From Actinobacteria bacterium 69-20 (GTDB lineage Bacteria > Actinomycetota > Actinomycetes > Mycobacteriales > Nakamurellaceae): a stretch of 64,000 nt of DNA. The DNA is taken from assembly GCA_001897425.1 (NCBI GenBank), contig MKSW01000011.1, forward strand, positions 1 through 64,000. Direction: 5' to 3'. Each line of letters begins with the position of its first letter. Position 1 is the stretch's first letter. A program made the position numbers and the translations under genes. Positions 1 through 8,718 of the stretch are shown here, piece after piece. The notes beneath the pieces were generated by a model, which worked only from the letters and a program-made list of their open reading frames with translations, was not told where the DNA came from and did no database searches.

Positions 1-6
1 CGCCTA

Positions 7-234
7 TTAGGAGACACACCCTAGTCTCGGCGTTTCCCCCGCCAGCAGTCCGCGCGGGTTCAGGGTGGCAAGCTCGATCAGGTCCGACGAGCGGTCGAGT
101 CGGATGGAGCTCCCGGCGTGTCGCAGTGCGGTGGTGGTCTTCCCGCAGCCCCGTGGTCCCTCGATCAGCACGGCTCCCATGGCGGACAACAACTCGCCCA
201 GCACACCGTCAACGGCACGCACCAGGTACGTCAT
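7..234 (-). pseudogene. Truncated N-terminus of an AAA-type ATP-binding protein (DUF4143 family)
   Basis: The 75-residue reading frame begins at ATG 234. It carries a Walker A motif, EGPRGCGKTT, at about residues 25-34, preceded by a helix of the kind that opens the actinobacterial DUF4143 ATPases, and followed by the typical 'RLD' strand. Full-length relatives have about 400 residues. Here homology appears to stop after about residue 69 and the frame closes at TAA in 7-9. I infer a gene cut by a deletion, frameshift or insertion whose other end lies left of the window. A tandem operator-like array sits directly upstream (248-330). The family call rests on the N-terminus only. Confidence 0.55.
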
Positions 235-247
235 AAGCCCTCACAAT

Positions 248-330
248 ACCCGGTTCTGCAACCAATCTGTACCCGACTCTGCAACGGATACGTACCCGAT
301 TTCGCAAGACTTTCGCACCCGATTCCGCAA
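248..330. repeat. Four 14-bp direct repeats with exact 23-bp period
   Basis: Copies of ACCCGRYTYYGCAA start at 248, 271, 294 and 317, so the period is exactly 23 bp and the 9-bp spacers are unrelated. The array lies 14-96 bp upstream of the start codon of the truncated ATPase gene, in the gap between that gene and the end of ychF. Regular phasing just upstream of a start codon suggests an operator array bound cooperatively by a regulator. That role is inference. Confidence 0.75.
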
Positions 331-360
331 CGACTGCCAGGCCGTGGTCCGGAACGGCAG

Positions 361-1440
361 CTACACGTTGAAGCGGAACTCGACCACGTCGCCGTCGTGC
401 ATCACGTAGTCCTTGCCCTCCATCCGCACCTTGCCGGCCGCCTTCGCGGCATGCATCGAGCCCGCGGCGACCAAGTCGTCGAACGAGACGATCTCGGCCT
501 TGATGAAGCCGCGCTCGAAGTCGGAGTGGATCACGCCGGCCGCCTTCGGCGCGGTATCGCCGGCGTGGATGGTCCAGGCGCGCGCCTCCTTCGGCCCCGC
601 CGTCAGGTACGTCTGCAGGCCGAGCGTGTGAAACCCGGTGCGCGCCAACGCATGTAGCCCCGGCTCGCTCTGGCCGATCGATTCCAAGAGCTCCAGCCGA
701 GAGGCCTCGTCCAGCTCCAGCAGCTCGGACTCGACCTTCGCGTCGAGGAAGACGCAGTCGGCCGGCGCGACGGCCGCGGCCAGCTCGGTCCGCCGCGCCG
801 CGTCCCCCAGCACGCCCTCGTCGGCGTTGAACACGTACAGGAACGGCTTCGTCGTCATGAGCGAGAGTTCGCGCAGCAGCGGCAGTTCCACATCCTTGGG
901 CGCGGAATAGAGCGTCCGGCCGGCGTCCAGCACCTGCACCGCCGCCTTCGCCGCGGCCAACACCGGCGCCCGGTCCTTGGCGTTCCGGGCCTCCTTCTCC
1001 AGCCGCGGCACCGCCTTCTCCAGCGTCTGCAGATCGGCGAGAATCAGCTCCGTATTGACGGTCTCGATGTCCGCGAGCGGATCGACACGGCCGTCGACAT
1101 GGACCACGTCATCGTCGGCGAAGACGCGCACCACCTGGCAGATCGCGTCCGCCTCGCGGATATTCGCCAGGAATTTGTTGCCGAGCCCGGCACCCTCGGA
1201 GGCCCCCTTCACGATCCCGGCGATGTCCACGAACGACACCGTCGCGGGCACGATCTTCGCGGAGCCGAACATCTCGGCGAGCTTGTCCAGGCGCGCATCG
1301 GGCAGCGGAACCACGCCCACGTTCGGCTCGATCGTCGCGAACGGGTAGTTCGCGGCCAGCACGTCCGCACGAGTCAGCGCGTTGAACAGGGTGGACTTGC
1401 CGACGTTGGGCATACCGACGATTCCGAGAGTAAGGCTCAC
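361..1440 (-). CDS. ychF: Redox-regulated ATPase YchF (Obg/TRAFAC family)
   Basis: The 359-residue product has the normal length for YchF and starts at GTG 1440. The P-loop GMPNVGKS lies at residues 9-16, and the G4 position reads 'FNADE' rather than NKxD, as in YchF proteins, which prefer ATP over GTP. A coiled-coil middle and a C-terminal TGS domain ending 'GDVVEFRFNV' follow. YchF is a cytosolic ribosome-associated P-loop NTPase linked to stress responses. It is a backbone gene, equivalent to M. tuberculosis Rv1112. The 197-bp gap to the response regulator at 1638 holds a 95-bp inverted-repeat element. Confidence 0.96.
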   Translation of the reverse strand: MSLTLGIVGMPNVGKSTLFNALTRADVLAANYPFATIEPNVGVVPLPDARLDKLAEMFGSAKIVPATVSFVDIAGIVKGASEGAGLGNKFLANIREADAICQVVRVFADDDVVHVDGRVDPLADIETVNTELILADLQTLEKAVPRLEKEARNAKDRAPVLAAAKAAVQVLDAGRTLYSAPKDVELPLLRELSLMTTKPFLYVFNADEGVLGDAARRTELAAAVAPADCVFLDAKVESELLELDEASRLELLESIGQSEPGLHALARTGFHTLGLQTYLTAGPKEARAWTIHAGDTAPKAAGVIHSDFERGFIKAEIVSFDDLVAAGSMHAAKAAGKVRMEGKDYVMHDGDVVEFRFNV

Positions 1441-1482
1441 GCGCAGAGTCTAGAGGAGCGCATTTCCGGGGCCCGATTTCAA

Positions 1483-1618
1483 CGCCTATGACGATGTTCG
1501 CGGCCGAACCGGTTCGCATGGGCTTTCGGGCTCCGTGCATCGCCCCGCGGCGCCGGCCGCAAAGACCGTCATAGGCGCCAAAAAGGCGACCACAGCGTCG
1601 CGCAACGGCGCCTGCCCG
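1483..1618. repeat. Dispersed repeat copy A, MITE-like with 11-bp terminal inverted repeats
   Basis: The segment opens with CGCCTATGACG (1483-1493), and the matching inverted arm CGTCATAGGCG lies at 1567-1577. The arms extend inward imperfectly to 24 bp, ending in GCGGCCG/CGGCCGC. From 1496 to 1618 it matches 8504-8625 at roughly nine positions in ten by eye, in the same orientation. It carries no reading frame. It sits between ychF and the last gene of the paired two-component block, while copy B sits at the other end of that block. A small non-autonomous element is the likeliest reading. Confidence 0.75.
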
Positions 1619-1637
1619 AATGCCGGGGACGACGGCC

Positions 1638-2255
1638 TCACTCACCGCGAACGATCCTCGCCGCCTCGTAGCGGCTGGCCGCACCCAGCTTGAGGAGCAC
1701 GGCCGAGACGTAGTTCGCGATCGTCTTCTCGGTGACGCCGAGCCTGTCGGCGATGAGCCGGTTGGGAAGCCCCTGCGCAAGCATCCCCGCGACCGAGCGC
1801 TCCCGGGGCGTCATCCCGGACAGAGGCGAGGGCTGGTCCGCGGGCGGGGAGGGTGCGATCTCCGGGCGAGTGAGGCCCGCGCCCAACAACGACGCGCCGA
1901 GTTCGGCGGCCCTGACGGCGGCGAGCACCTGGGCCGGCGGGGCGTCCTTCACGACATAGCCGAGGGCGCCCGCGGTCAAGGCTTGCCGCACCGAGGCGTC
2001 GTCGTCGAACATGCTCAGCACGACAACCCTGCACTCGGGGCGCTCCGCGCGGATGCGCGCGATCACGGCATGCCCGGACATGTCCGGCAGCCCGAGATCC
2101 ATGAGGGCGATGTCCGGACGCAGCTCGGACGCGCGGGCGATCGCCTCGGTGCCGCTCGCGGCCTCACCGACCACCTCGAAACCCGAGGCGCGCAGCATGG
2201 CGACCAGTCCGCTGCGGAAGAGCGGGTGATCATCGACGACGAGCACAGTGCTCAC
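1638..2255 (-). CDS. NarL/LuxR-type response regulator
   Basis: The product has 205 residues and starts at GTG 2255, inside the end of the histidine kinase gene (26-bp overlap), which implies translational coupling. A receiver domain occupies residues 1-120 with acidic pocket DD at 8-9 and phospho-acceptor D53 in 'LMDLGLPD'. A LuxR-type helix-turn-helix domain follows at about 140-200, with 'LTxREr..AGMLAQGLPNRLIADRLGVTEKT'-like spacing. It should be the output of the kinase at 2230-4071. It ends 20 bp from repeat copy A. Its regulon cannot be read from the sequence. Confidence 0.93.
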   Translation of the reverse strand: MSTVLVVDDHPLFRSGLVAMLRASGFEVVGEAASGTEAIARASELRPDIALMDLGLPDMSGHAVIARIRAERPECRVVVLSMFDDDASVRQALTAGALGYVVKDAPPAQVLAAVRAAELGASLLGAGLTRPEIAPSPPADQPSPLSGMTPRERSVAGMLAQGLPNRLIADRLGVTEKTIANYVSAVLLKLGAASRYEAARIVRGE

Positions 2256-4071
2256 GATCCGCCTCCTTCTGGTCGGCGGCGTCGGTGCGGGCAGTGCCGG
2301 CTGCATCCGGCAGCAGCGGGAGCCGCACCGCGACGCGCGTGCCGCTCGGCCCGCTGCTGATGGTGGTGCGGCCGCCGAGCTCGGTGGCCCGGTCCCGCAT
2401 CGACTCCACGCCGATCCCGGGGGCCGCGGGGCCGCCCATGCCGTAGCCGGTGCCGTTGTCCTCGACCACGAGCCGCAGTGCCGCAGGCTCGCGGCGCAGC
2501 GTGATCTCGCACCGCGACGCCCGCGAATGCCGTACCGCATTCGAGACGGCCTCTTGCGCGATGAGCAGCACGGCAACCTCCGTCGCGGCGGGCAGTGGTC
2601 CCGGATCCTCGACGTCCAGGATGGCGTGGATCCCCGCGCCGTCCAAGAGGCGGGAACGCTCGCGGAGTGCCTCGGCGAGCCCGCGATCGTCCAGGATCGC
2701 GGGGCGGAGCCCGCGGGTGAGCTGCCGCGTGCGCGTGATCGCCTCGCGTACCCCGAGTTGCACCTCGTCGATCAGCGCGTGCAGGCCGGGTGGTGCGAGT
2801 TCGCGCAGTGCGGAAAGCCCGAGGCCCAACCCGGCCAGGGTCGGGGCGAGGTCGTCGTGCAGGTCGCGGCGCAGGTGTTTGCGTTCCTCGGCTCGGGCGA
2901 GCACGAGCGATGACCGGGCGTCGATCAGCGCCCGCACCGCGCGGGCGCCGTGCAGCGCCGGAGCGGCCTGCGCCGCAAGCGCCGTGACCACCCGCTGATC
3001 CCGCACGGTCAACGTCGATTCCGTCGGGCGGGGAGCAACGTGGATGGTCGCGAGCGTCTCACCTTGGTACCGAATGGGGGTGCCTGCCGCGGCGTCTGCT
3101 TCCTCCGGCGCGTGGAGCCGCACGTCCGGGGAGCCGATCGCCGCCGCCGTCTCCTGTTCGATGACCCCGGCGATGTCGTCCGTGGGCGAGAGCCCCGCCA
3201 GGCGCGCATGCAGTCGGCGGGCCGCCGCGGCCGGTGCGGGACGCACACCGTAGACGAGCCACCCGGCAAGCCACCGCGACGCGAGCAGGATCGGGATGAC
3301 GGCGACCGCCAGCACCGCAGCCGCGCCCCAGACCGGGCCGTCCCCGGCACTCCCGACCCCACGAGCCGCAGCGAGCGCGACGGCGAACACCCCGGCGAGC
3401 GACCATCCCGCCGCGAGCGCGAAGACGACCGCGTGCAGCAGCGGGTCGACTCGCACCACTGTGCCGGTGCCGGGTGCGACGAGCCCGATGCCGAGGGCGA
3501 CGGGGAACGCTCCGACGGCGAGCGTCGCCATCGATTCGGCGACGTCCCCGAGCGACGCGATCGTCCCGTTCCCCACGACCGCGGCGAGCACGGCCAGGGG
3601 CAGCATCGTGCCGAACAGCACCACCAGGCCCAACATCGCCCACCGCATCCGTTCTCGCTCGGGTGTGGCGAGACGTCGCCGGTAGCGGTGGATAGCGACC
3701 GCGGCGAGTGGGATCTGGCAGCACATCGCCACCGTCCACCAAGGCTGGGCAATGACGGCGCCCGCGGTGATGACGGCGACCGCGGCGAACCCGAGGGCGG
3801 CGAAGAGCGGGATCGCGAGCCATCTCGATGCGACCCGCCCGTCGGGGTAGGTGACGCAGACGAGCGGAAAGCCCGCCGCGTAGAGGGCGGCATCCCAGCC
3901 ACCCGCCTGGATCGGGAGCGCTTGCACCGCCGTCGATCCCGCGATCGCCGCGACCCCGATGGCGGACAGCGCCCCCACGCCGTGGCGGCGCAGGGTGACG
4001 GTCGCGATGGCGACGACCACCAGCGCGCAGAACACGACAACGAGAAGCGCGGCCGGTTCCGGGGCGTGCAT
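2230..4071 (-). CDS. Multi-pass NarL-type sensor histidine kinase (HisKA_3)
   Basis: The product has 613 residues. The first 280 contain about eight hydrophobic segments, so the sensor is a membrane-embedded domain with little extracellular loop. A GAF-like segment at about 290-380 precedes the HisKA_3 dimerisation helix with phospho-acceptor H405 in 'RRDLHDDLAPTLAG'. The HATPase_c domain follows, with N box 'EAVSNAVRHS' and G1 box 'VEDNGTGYG'. ATG 4071 was chosen because transmembrane segment 1 starts right after it; reading further upstream gives no plausible protein. The gene lies 26 bp downstream of a membrane protein gene and overlaps its response regulator. The neighbouring kinase at 5623-7671 has the same architecture. 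Confidence 0.9.
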   Translation of the reverse strand: MHAPEPAALLVVVFCALVVVAIATVTLRRHGVGALSAIGVAAIAGSTAVQALPIQAGGWDAALYAAGFPLVCVTYPDGRVASRWLAIPLFAALGFAAVAVITAGAVIAQPWWTVAMCCQIPLAAVAIHRYRRRLATPERERMRWAMLGLVVLFGTMLPLAVLAAVVGNGTIASLGDVAESMATLAVGAFPVALGIGLVAPGTGTVVRVDPLLHAVVFALAAGWSLAGVFAVALAAARGVGSAGDGPVWGAAAVLAVAVIPILLASRWLAGWLVYGVRPAPAAAARRLHARLAGLSPTDDIAGVIEQETAAAIGSPDVRLHAPEEADAAAGTPIRYQGETLATIHVAPRPTESTLTVRDQRVVTALAAQAAPALHGARAVRALIDARSSLVLARAEERKHLRRDLHDDLAPTLAGLGLGLSALRELAPPGLHALIDEVQLGVREAITRTRQLTRGLRPAILDDRGLAEALRERSRLLDGAGIHAILDVEDPGPLPAATEVAVLLIAQEAVSNAVRHSRASRCEITLRREPAALRLVVEDNGTGYGMGGPAAPGIGVESMRDRATELGGRTTISSGPSGTRVAVRLPLLPDAAGTARTDAADQKEADREHCARRR

Positions 4072-4097
4072 GCCGCTGATGTTCTCATCCGCTCCGG

Positions 4098-4871
4098 TCA
4101 CGCGCGACGGCGAGCACGCACCCAGGCGGCCACGCCGATCGTCACGAACAGCGGCACGTAGAGGAACTGAGCCGCGAAGAATGTGAACAGGCCCATGGCG
4201 ACGGCGATCACCGCGGCGAGAGCGAACGCGGTGATCGCCGCGGTGCGTGGCAGCATGGCGCGGCCGGCGACGACGAGCCACCCCGTGAAGAAGGCGACGC
4301 CGAACGCTGCGAGGATGAGCGTCTGCCCGGACAGGACATTGATCGCCCAGACGGCTGCCTTCTGCGCGCCCGCGTCGGCGCCGGTGTCGGTGAGTTTCGC
4401 GGTGACGAAGCTGTACATGGCTCGACTCCCGGTGGCCGCGAGCGCGAAACCGAGCGACCCGGCGACCCCCGCCGCGGTGGCGCATCTGGCCCCGAAGCCG
4501 CGCGGCACGAGCCCGGTCAGCGCGATCGTGACGACGGCGAACGCGACCGCAATCGCCCCGAACGTGAGCAGGCCGAACACGCCGAGGCCGGTGTTCGCCC
4601 CGACCTCGGTCGGAGTCGGGAAGTCACTGATAGGAACCGCGCCGTTGGCAACGAGGGCGCGCAGGGTGGGGATCGCGACATAGCCGGCGGCCGCAACGAT
4701 CGCCGCGAGCCCGGCGCGCCGATACGCCAGTCGGGAGTCCCCGGCCGGAGCCACCTGGCTGCTCGACGCTGTCGGCGCAGTCGGCGCAGTCGGCGCCGTC
4801 GCCGCAGTCGGCGCCGTCGCCACATTCGGTGCCGGAGACGAGGGGACATCTGGTGTCGAGGTCGGATGCAT
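4098..4871 (-). CDS. Hydrophobic membrane protein preceding a two-component pair
   Basis: The product has 257 residues and starts at ATG 4871, four bases after the ribosome-binding site GGGAGAG (4876-4882). The first 45 residues are a low-complexity Ala/Thr/Pro stretch encoded by a short tandem repeat (about 4770-4820). Six or so hydrophobic segments follow, and the protein ends in basic residues. I recognise no family. The gene occupies the same place relative to kinase and regulator as the membrane protein at 7696-8424, with a similar size and segment count, so it may be an accessory sensor or a target. That role is inference. Confidence 0.8.
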   Translation of the reverse strand: MHPTSTPDVPSSPAPNVATAPTAATAPTAPTAPTASSSQVAPAGDSRLAYRRAGLAAIVAAAGYVAIPTLRALVANGAVPISDFPTPTEVGANTGLGVFGLLTFGAIAVAFAVVTIALTGLVPRGFGARCATAAGVAGSLGFALAATGSRAMYSFVTAKLTDTGADAGAQKAAVWAINVLSGQTLILAAFGVAFFTGWLVVAGRAMLPRTAAITAFALAAVIAVAMGLFTFFAAQFLYVPLFVTIGVAAWVRARRRA

Positions 4872-4990
4872 GTGACTCTCCCTGGGCCTCGGGCCAGCGA
4901 CGGTCGCGGCCCTCCGATCCCAGCGAAGCGGCGTTCTTCCCGGGAGCCCAGAGCAGTCGCTTCCCGGTTGTCGGACGCGGGGTGGGACAG

Positions 4991-5626
4991 TCACAGACCC
5001 ACTTCACGGGCGCGGGCAGCAGCAGCCTCGCGGTCGCGCACCTGCAGCTTGGTCAGTATCGACGCGATGTAATTGCACACGGTCTTGACGGTCAGGTCCA
5101 GGGTGCGGGCGATGCGGTGGGGGTCGTCGCCGCGCGCGATCAGCCGGAGGATGTCGTGCTCACGGTCGGTGAGCTGCGGAAACGGGCGCGCATTCGCGGC
5201 ACTCGCGGTGACGAATGTGAGGAGCCGTTCCGCGGCTCCGGCGCTGAAGATCACCTCGCCACGGGCGACGCAGCGGATCGCATCGATGATCTCGTCGACG
5301 GTGGCGTTTTTCAATATGTACCCGCGGGCGCCGGCACGCAGTGCGTCGAAGAGCGCGTCGTCGTCGAACATGGTGAGCATCAGGACGCTCGTGCCCGGTC
5401 GGAGCCGGACGATGTCGCGGGTGGCGAGGATGCCGCCCCCGCCGGGCATGCGCACATCCATCAGGACGACGTCGACGTCGCGCTGCTGGGCGAACTCGAC
5501 CGCGCTCTTCCCGTCGGCGGCCTCTCCGACGATGGTGATGTCGGGGGCGCGGGAACTGACCATCGCGGCGATGCCGGCCCGGTAGATCTCGTGGTCATCG
5601 GCGACGAGCACGCGCAGCGAGGTCAT
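4991..5626 (-). CDS. NarL/LuxR-type response regulator
   Basis: The product has 211 residues and starts at ATG 5626, which overlaps the stop of the upstream kinase (ATGA, 5623-5626). The receiver domain has acidic residues D10/D11, phospho-acceptor D57 in 'LMDVRMPGG' and the conserved switch Lys in 'YILKNA'. A C-terminal LuxR helix-turn-helix domain at about 145-205 includes 'LTDREHDILRLIARG'. The tight overlap marks it as the partner of the kinase at 5623-7671. It resembles the regulator at 1638-2255 in length and layout but is clearly diverged. Confidence 0.94.
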   Translation of the reverse strand: MTSLRVLVADDHEIYRAGIAAMVSSRAPDITIVGEAADGKSAVEFAQQRDVDVVLMDVRMPGGGGILATRDIVRLRPGTSVLMLTMFDDDALFDALRAGARGYILKNATVDEIIDAIRCVARGEVIFSAGAAERLLTFVTASAANARPFPQLTDREHDILRLIARGDDPHRIARTLDLTVKTVCNYIASILTKLQVRDREAAAARAREVGL

Positions 5627-7671
5627 GAGGGCCACACTCCCGGGAGTTCGGCGGTCACGACCGTGCCGGCGCCCGAGCTCACGCGGAACACCCCGCCCAG
5701 GGATTCGATGCGGTCGCGCATGATCCGCATCCCTCCGCCGGATCCCGGGTCCGCGCCGCCGCGGCCGTCGTCGCTGACCGTGACCCGGATTCCGTCCGGG
5801 GTGGTGGCCAGGACGACACCGCAGCGCTGGGCGTCGGCGTGCCGGCGCGCGTTGGCGACCGCCTCCAGGACCATCCAGTACACCGCCTCGCTGACCTTCC
5901 GGGGCGGTTCGTGGGCCAGGTCCGCGACCAGGTGCAGCGGCGGGTGCGGCGGGATCGAGGCGAACCGTTGCCGCAGTGCTTGCTCGAGCCCGACGTCCTC
6001 CAGCAGGGGAGGGCGCAGGCCGATGACCAGGGAACGGACCTGACCGATCACTTCGGTGAGGGCATCGCGAGCGCCACGCAACAGGGCTGCCTCCTCCTCC
6101 GGGATCTCGCCGTGACCGGCGAGTTCGATGCGCTGGTACGCGCTGGCCAACAGTGGCGCGATGCCGTCGTGCAACTCCCGGTGCACCTCGACGCGTTCGC
6201 GCTTCGCGGCGTCGATCGCCCGCTCCTGGGCGGCGCGCAGCGCCCCGTCCATCGCGGCGGCCGCCAGGGCCCGTCCGGCATGCCCGGCAACGGTCGACAG
6301 CAGCCCCAGGTCGCGCGGCCGCAAGGACGTCCCGTCCCGGGCTGCGACGGTGAGCTCGCCGAGAACCTCGCCCTCGTAGGCGATCTGGAACGGATGGTCG
6401 ACGCCGGCGGCGACGCCGGACTCGGAGCGGACGGCGAGCACCCCCACGTCGTGGACCACCACCGACACGCGGGCGGGAGCGACGGCGGCCACGATGGTGT
6501 CGATGATCAGCTCGGCCACCTCGCCGGGTGCCACCGTCTGTTCCAGGCGCCGGCCGAGCACGGTGACCAGCGCGTAGGGGTCCCGCTGGCGCCCGTACAC
6601 CAGGCGGTTGGCCGCGCGCACCGCCATGCGGTAGGCGGGGAGGAACGCCGCCGCGACCAGAGCGGTCGCGACGACCGTGAACAGCGGCGTGGAACCCGGA
6701 GCGAGCGACCCGAGCAGGACCACCGCGGCGACGTACACCCCGACGATCCCCGCGGTGAGCGCCGCACACGCGATCGCACGGGCGATCCAGACATCGACGA
6801 CGAACAGACCGCGGCGCAGCACGGCGACCACGATCGCCATGCACATCGCCGCGTGGAGCAGGTAGCTGAATAGCAGCATCGCCGAGATCACCAGGACCCC
6901 GCCGCTGCCGGGCAACGACTCGATGGCCCCCGGTGGGATCGCCGCGAGGACGACGAAGTAGACCAACCTGCCGGCCATCGCCAGGGCGATCCACTTCGTC
7001 TGTTGCCGCTCCACGAACGGCGCAGTGCGGATGCGCGTGACCAGGGACGCGCCGGCGGTTCCGGTCAACAGCACGATGACCGCGAGCAGGACGAGGTCGG
7101 AGCGCTCCCAGGCGGTCCAGCGGATGGTCACCACGATCAGCGCGAGAATGCCGGCACCGACCACCGGCCATCGCGTCCACCCTGCAGCCAGCCGACCGCT
7201 CGGCAGCAGGTGCAGCACGGCCAGGAGGGCGAGCGTCGCTGCGGCCGCCCAGGCACGCGCGACATCCGGGGACCCGGTCGTCGTCGTGAAGAGCGTGTAC
7301 CCGGCGCCACTGGCGGCGAGGCCCACCGCGAGCAGACAGATCGCGAGCAGGGACTGCCGCCGCCGGGGAGCACTCGGGGCGAGCAGCACGGCCGCGACGG
7401 TGACCGTCGTGCCGAGTAGCAGGACCTCCAGCACCAGCCGGAACCCGACATACCACTGCACCGGGATCGCCGCGGCGCGCAGCTGGCTGAGCAGCCACGC
7501 GTCGGTCGTGGCGCCGTCTCCGAGGCCGGGATGCTGCTCACCGCGCGCGGCGTAGAGGGCCAGGCCCGTGGCCCACATACCCGTGACCACCGCGCAGCAG
7601 CCGAGGCCGGCGGCCCGCGTCCACGACGGGCGTCGAGGTTGCCCTGGGTGTCTCACCGCGTCGTCGGCCAT
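5623..7671 (-). CDS. Multi-pass NarL-type sensor histidine kinase (HisKA_3)
   Basis: The product has 682 residues. About ten hydrophobic segments fill residues 18-345, and a GAF-like region spans about 370-470. The HisKA_3 helix follows with phospho-acceptor H501 in 'HRELHDGIAPLLAS', then a HATPase_c domain with 'EAVANARRHADA' (N box) and 'SDDGRGGADPGSGGGMRIM' (G boxes). ATP-dependent autophosphorylation and transfer to the regulator encoded immediately downstream follow from the family. The gene starts 24 bp after the membrane protein at 7696-8424, so membrane protein, kinase and regulator form one operon. The sensed signal is unknown. Confidence 0.92.
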   Translation of the reverse strand: MADDAVRHPGQPRRPSWTRAAGLGCCAVVTGMWATGLALYAARGEQHPGLGDGATTDAWLLSQLRAAAIPVQWYVGFRLVLEVLLLGTTVTVAAVLLAPSAPRRRQSLLAICLLAVGLAASGAGYTLFTTTTGSPDVARAWAAAATLALLAVLHLLPSGRLAAGWTRWPVVGAGILALIVVTIRWTAWERSDLVLLAVIVLLTGTAGASLVTRIRTAPFVERQQTKWIALAMAGRLVYFVVLAAIPPGAIESLPGSGGVLVISAMLLFSYLLHAAMCMAIVVAVLRRGLFVVDVWIARAIACAALTAGIVGVYVAAVVLLGSLAPGSTPLFTVVATALVAAAFLPAYRMAVRAANRLVYGRQRDPYALVTVLGRRLEQTVAPGEVAELIIDTIVAAVAPARVSVVVHDVGVLAVRSESGVAAGVDHPFQIAYEGEVLGELTVAARDGTSLRPRDLGLLSTVAGHAGRALAAAAMDGALRAAQERAIDAAKRERVEVHRELHDGIAPLLASAYQRIELAGHGEIPEEEAALLRGARDALTEVIGQVRSLVIGLRPPLLEDVGLEQALRQRFASIPPHPPLHLVADLAHEPPRKVSEAVYWMVLEAVANARRHADAQRCGVVLATTPDGIRVTVSDDGRGGADPGSGGGMRIMRDRIESLGGVFRVSSGAGTVVTAELPGVWPS

Positions 7672-7695
7672 GCTGAAGGTTATCGGGCCGACACC

Positions 7696-8424
7696 TCAGG
7701 GTTGCGCTGCCGACACGACCGCGGACGGCGAGGTCGTCCCGCCACGGTGCTCCCGTCGCAGTGCCCTGAGCGTGCTCACCCCGACCACGGTGCACAGCAC
7801 GCCGGCGACGAAGGGTGGGAAGTACGACGGAGCGACCAGTGCACCGATGAGACAGGCGACGGCGAGAGCGGCGACGGCCGTGTGCATCCGCGAGGCGACT
7901 CCCGCCGTGCGCAAGGCCCATGCCAGCAGCGCGGTGGCCGCCAGCGAGAGGTCGAACACGGCGGACCCGACGGCGTTGGCCACGACCGCCTTCGAATCCT
8001 CCCCGAGCGTTGCCGTCTCGAAGCTCATCGACAACAGGTCGAACACCAGGAACACCGGCCCGAGCACCAGTGCCGCCGTCGCGGCAATCAGGCCGAGCAT
8101 CGCCCAGAGCCGGGTGTTCGCCCGACGAAGTGCCGCCAGCACCGGCATCATCGCCGCGCAGCCCGCCAGGGCGGCGATCAGCACCACGACCCGGAACACG
8201 ACCCACCCCGACCGGATCCGGCCCATGTCGGCTGGCGTCATGGTCGTGAACGGGCGGGGCGGACCCTCCCACGCCAGGCCGGGACCGATGACGAAGACGT
8301 TCATCAGGATCGGGGGAAGGTAGGCCAGCAGCGACAACGTGAGCACCCACACGCCGATGCGGCTCGTGCGTGCCGACAGCGCTCGGGGCAGGGTGACCGT
8401 CACCGGTCCGTGGGCGGTGGACAC
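7696..8424 (-). CDS. Hydrophobic membrane protein heading the second two-component operon
   Basis: The product has 242 residues and starts at GTG 8424, preceded at 9 bp by GAGGAGG. About six hydrophobic segments can be seen, the first at residues 15-40. A polar loop between segments 1 and 2 contains 'PPRPFTTMTPADMGRIRSG', and a short basic tail closes the protein. I recognise no family. As the first gene of a membrane protein, kinase, regulator operon it mirrors 4098-4871. Repeat copy B begins 80 bp upstream, so the promoter lies between them or inside the repeat. Confidence 0.82.
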   Translation of the reverse strand: MSTAHGPVTVTLPRALSARTSRIGVWVLTLSLLAYLPPILMNVFVIGPGLAWEGPPRPFTTMTPADMGRIRSGWVVFRVVVLIAALAGCAAMMPVLAALRRANTRLWAMLGLIAATAALVLGPVFLVFDLLSMSFETATLGEDSKAVVANAVGSAVFDLSLAATALLAWALRTAGVASRMHTAVAALAVACLIGALVAPSYFPPFVAGVLCTVVGVSTLRALRREHRGGTTSPSAVVSAAQP

Positions 8425-8503
8425 CGGGAATCGCCTCCTCGTCGTCGGGTTCCTCGAGGCTTCCAGTCCCGATGTCCCGGGCGCGACGGGAACTTTCGTC
8501 GAC

Positions 8504-8625
8504 GTTCGCGGCCGAACCGGTTCGGATGGACTTTCGGTCTCCGTGCATCGCCCCGCGGCGCCGGCCGCAAAGATCGTCATAGGCGTTTCAAGGCGACCGC
8601 AGCGTCGCGCAACGGCGCCCGCCCG
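8504..8625. repeat. Dispersed repeat copy B
   Basis: This is a direct copy of 1496-1618, nearly identical through the core, with right arm CGTCATAGGCG intact (8575-8585). The left terminal repeat is degenerate: the sequence corresponding to CGCCTATGACG reads differently before 8504. It lies in the divergent gap between the membrane protein gene (start 8424) and the MFS gene (start 8719). Its position at the far side of the six-gene two-component block makes the pair look like boundaries of that block. Confidence 0.75.
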
Positions 8626-8718
8626 GAAGATGACAACACCGGACCGGCGCGTAGACTCATCAAGTTTGCGACGAACTGTCCTCATCGCCGCGGCACTATC
8701 CGGCAGGGAGAAACTGAT

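Noticed and set aside
248..330. Possible CRISPR array
   Set aside because: Repeats are 14 bp and spacers 9 bp, too short for CRISPR; no cas genes are near. A phased operator array fits better.
4991..7498. Very long alternative frame of more than 800 codons running through the kinase gene
   Set aside because: It has no start or domains in its upstream part; it is a high-GC frame shadow that joins the real regulator frame at 5626.
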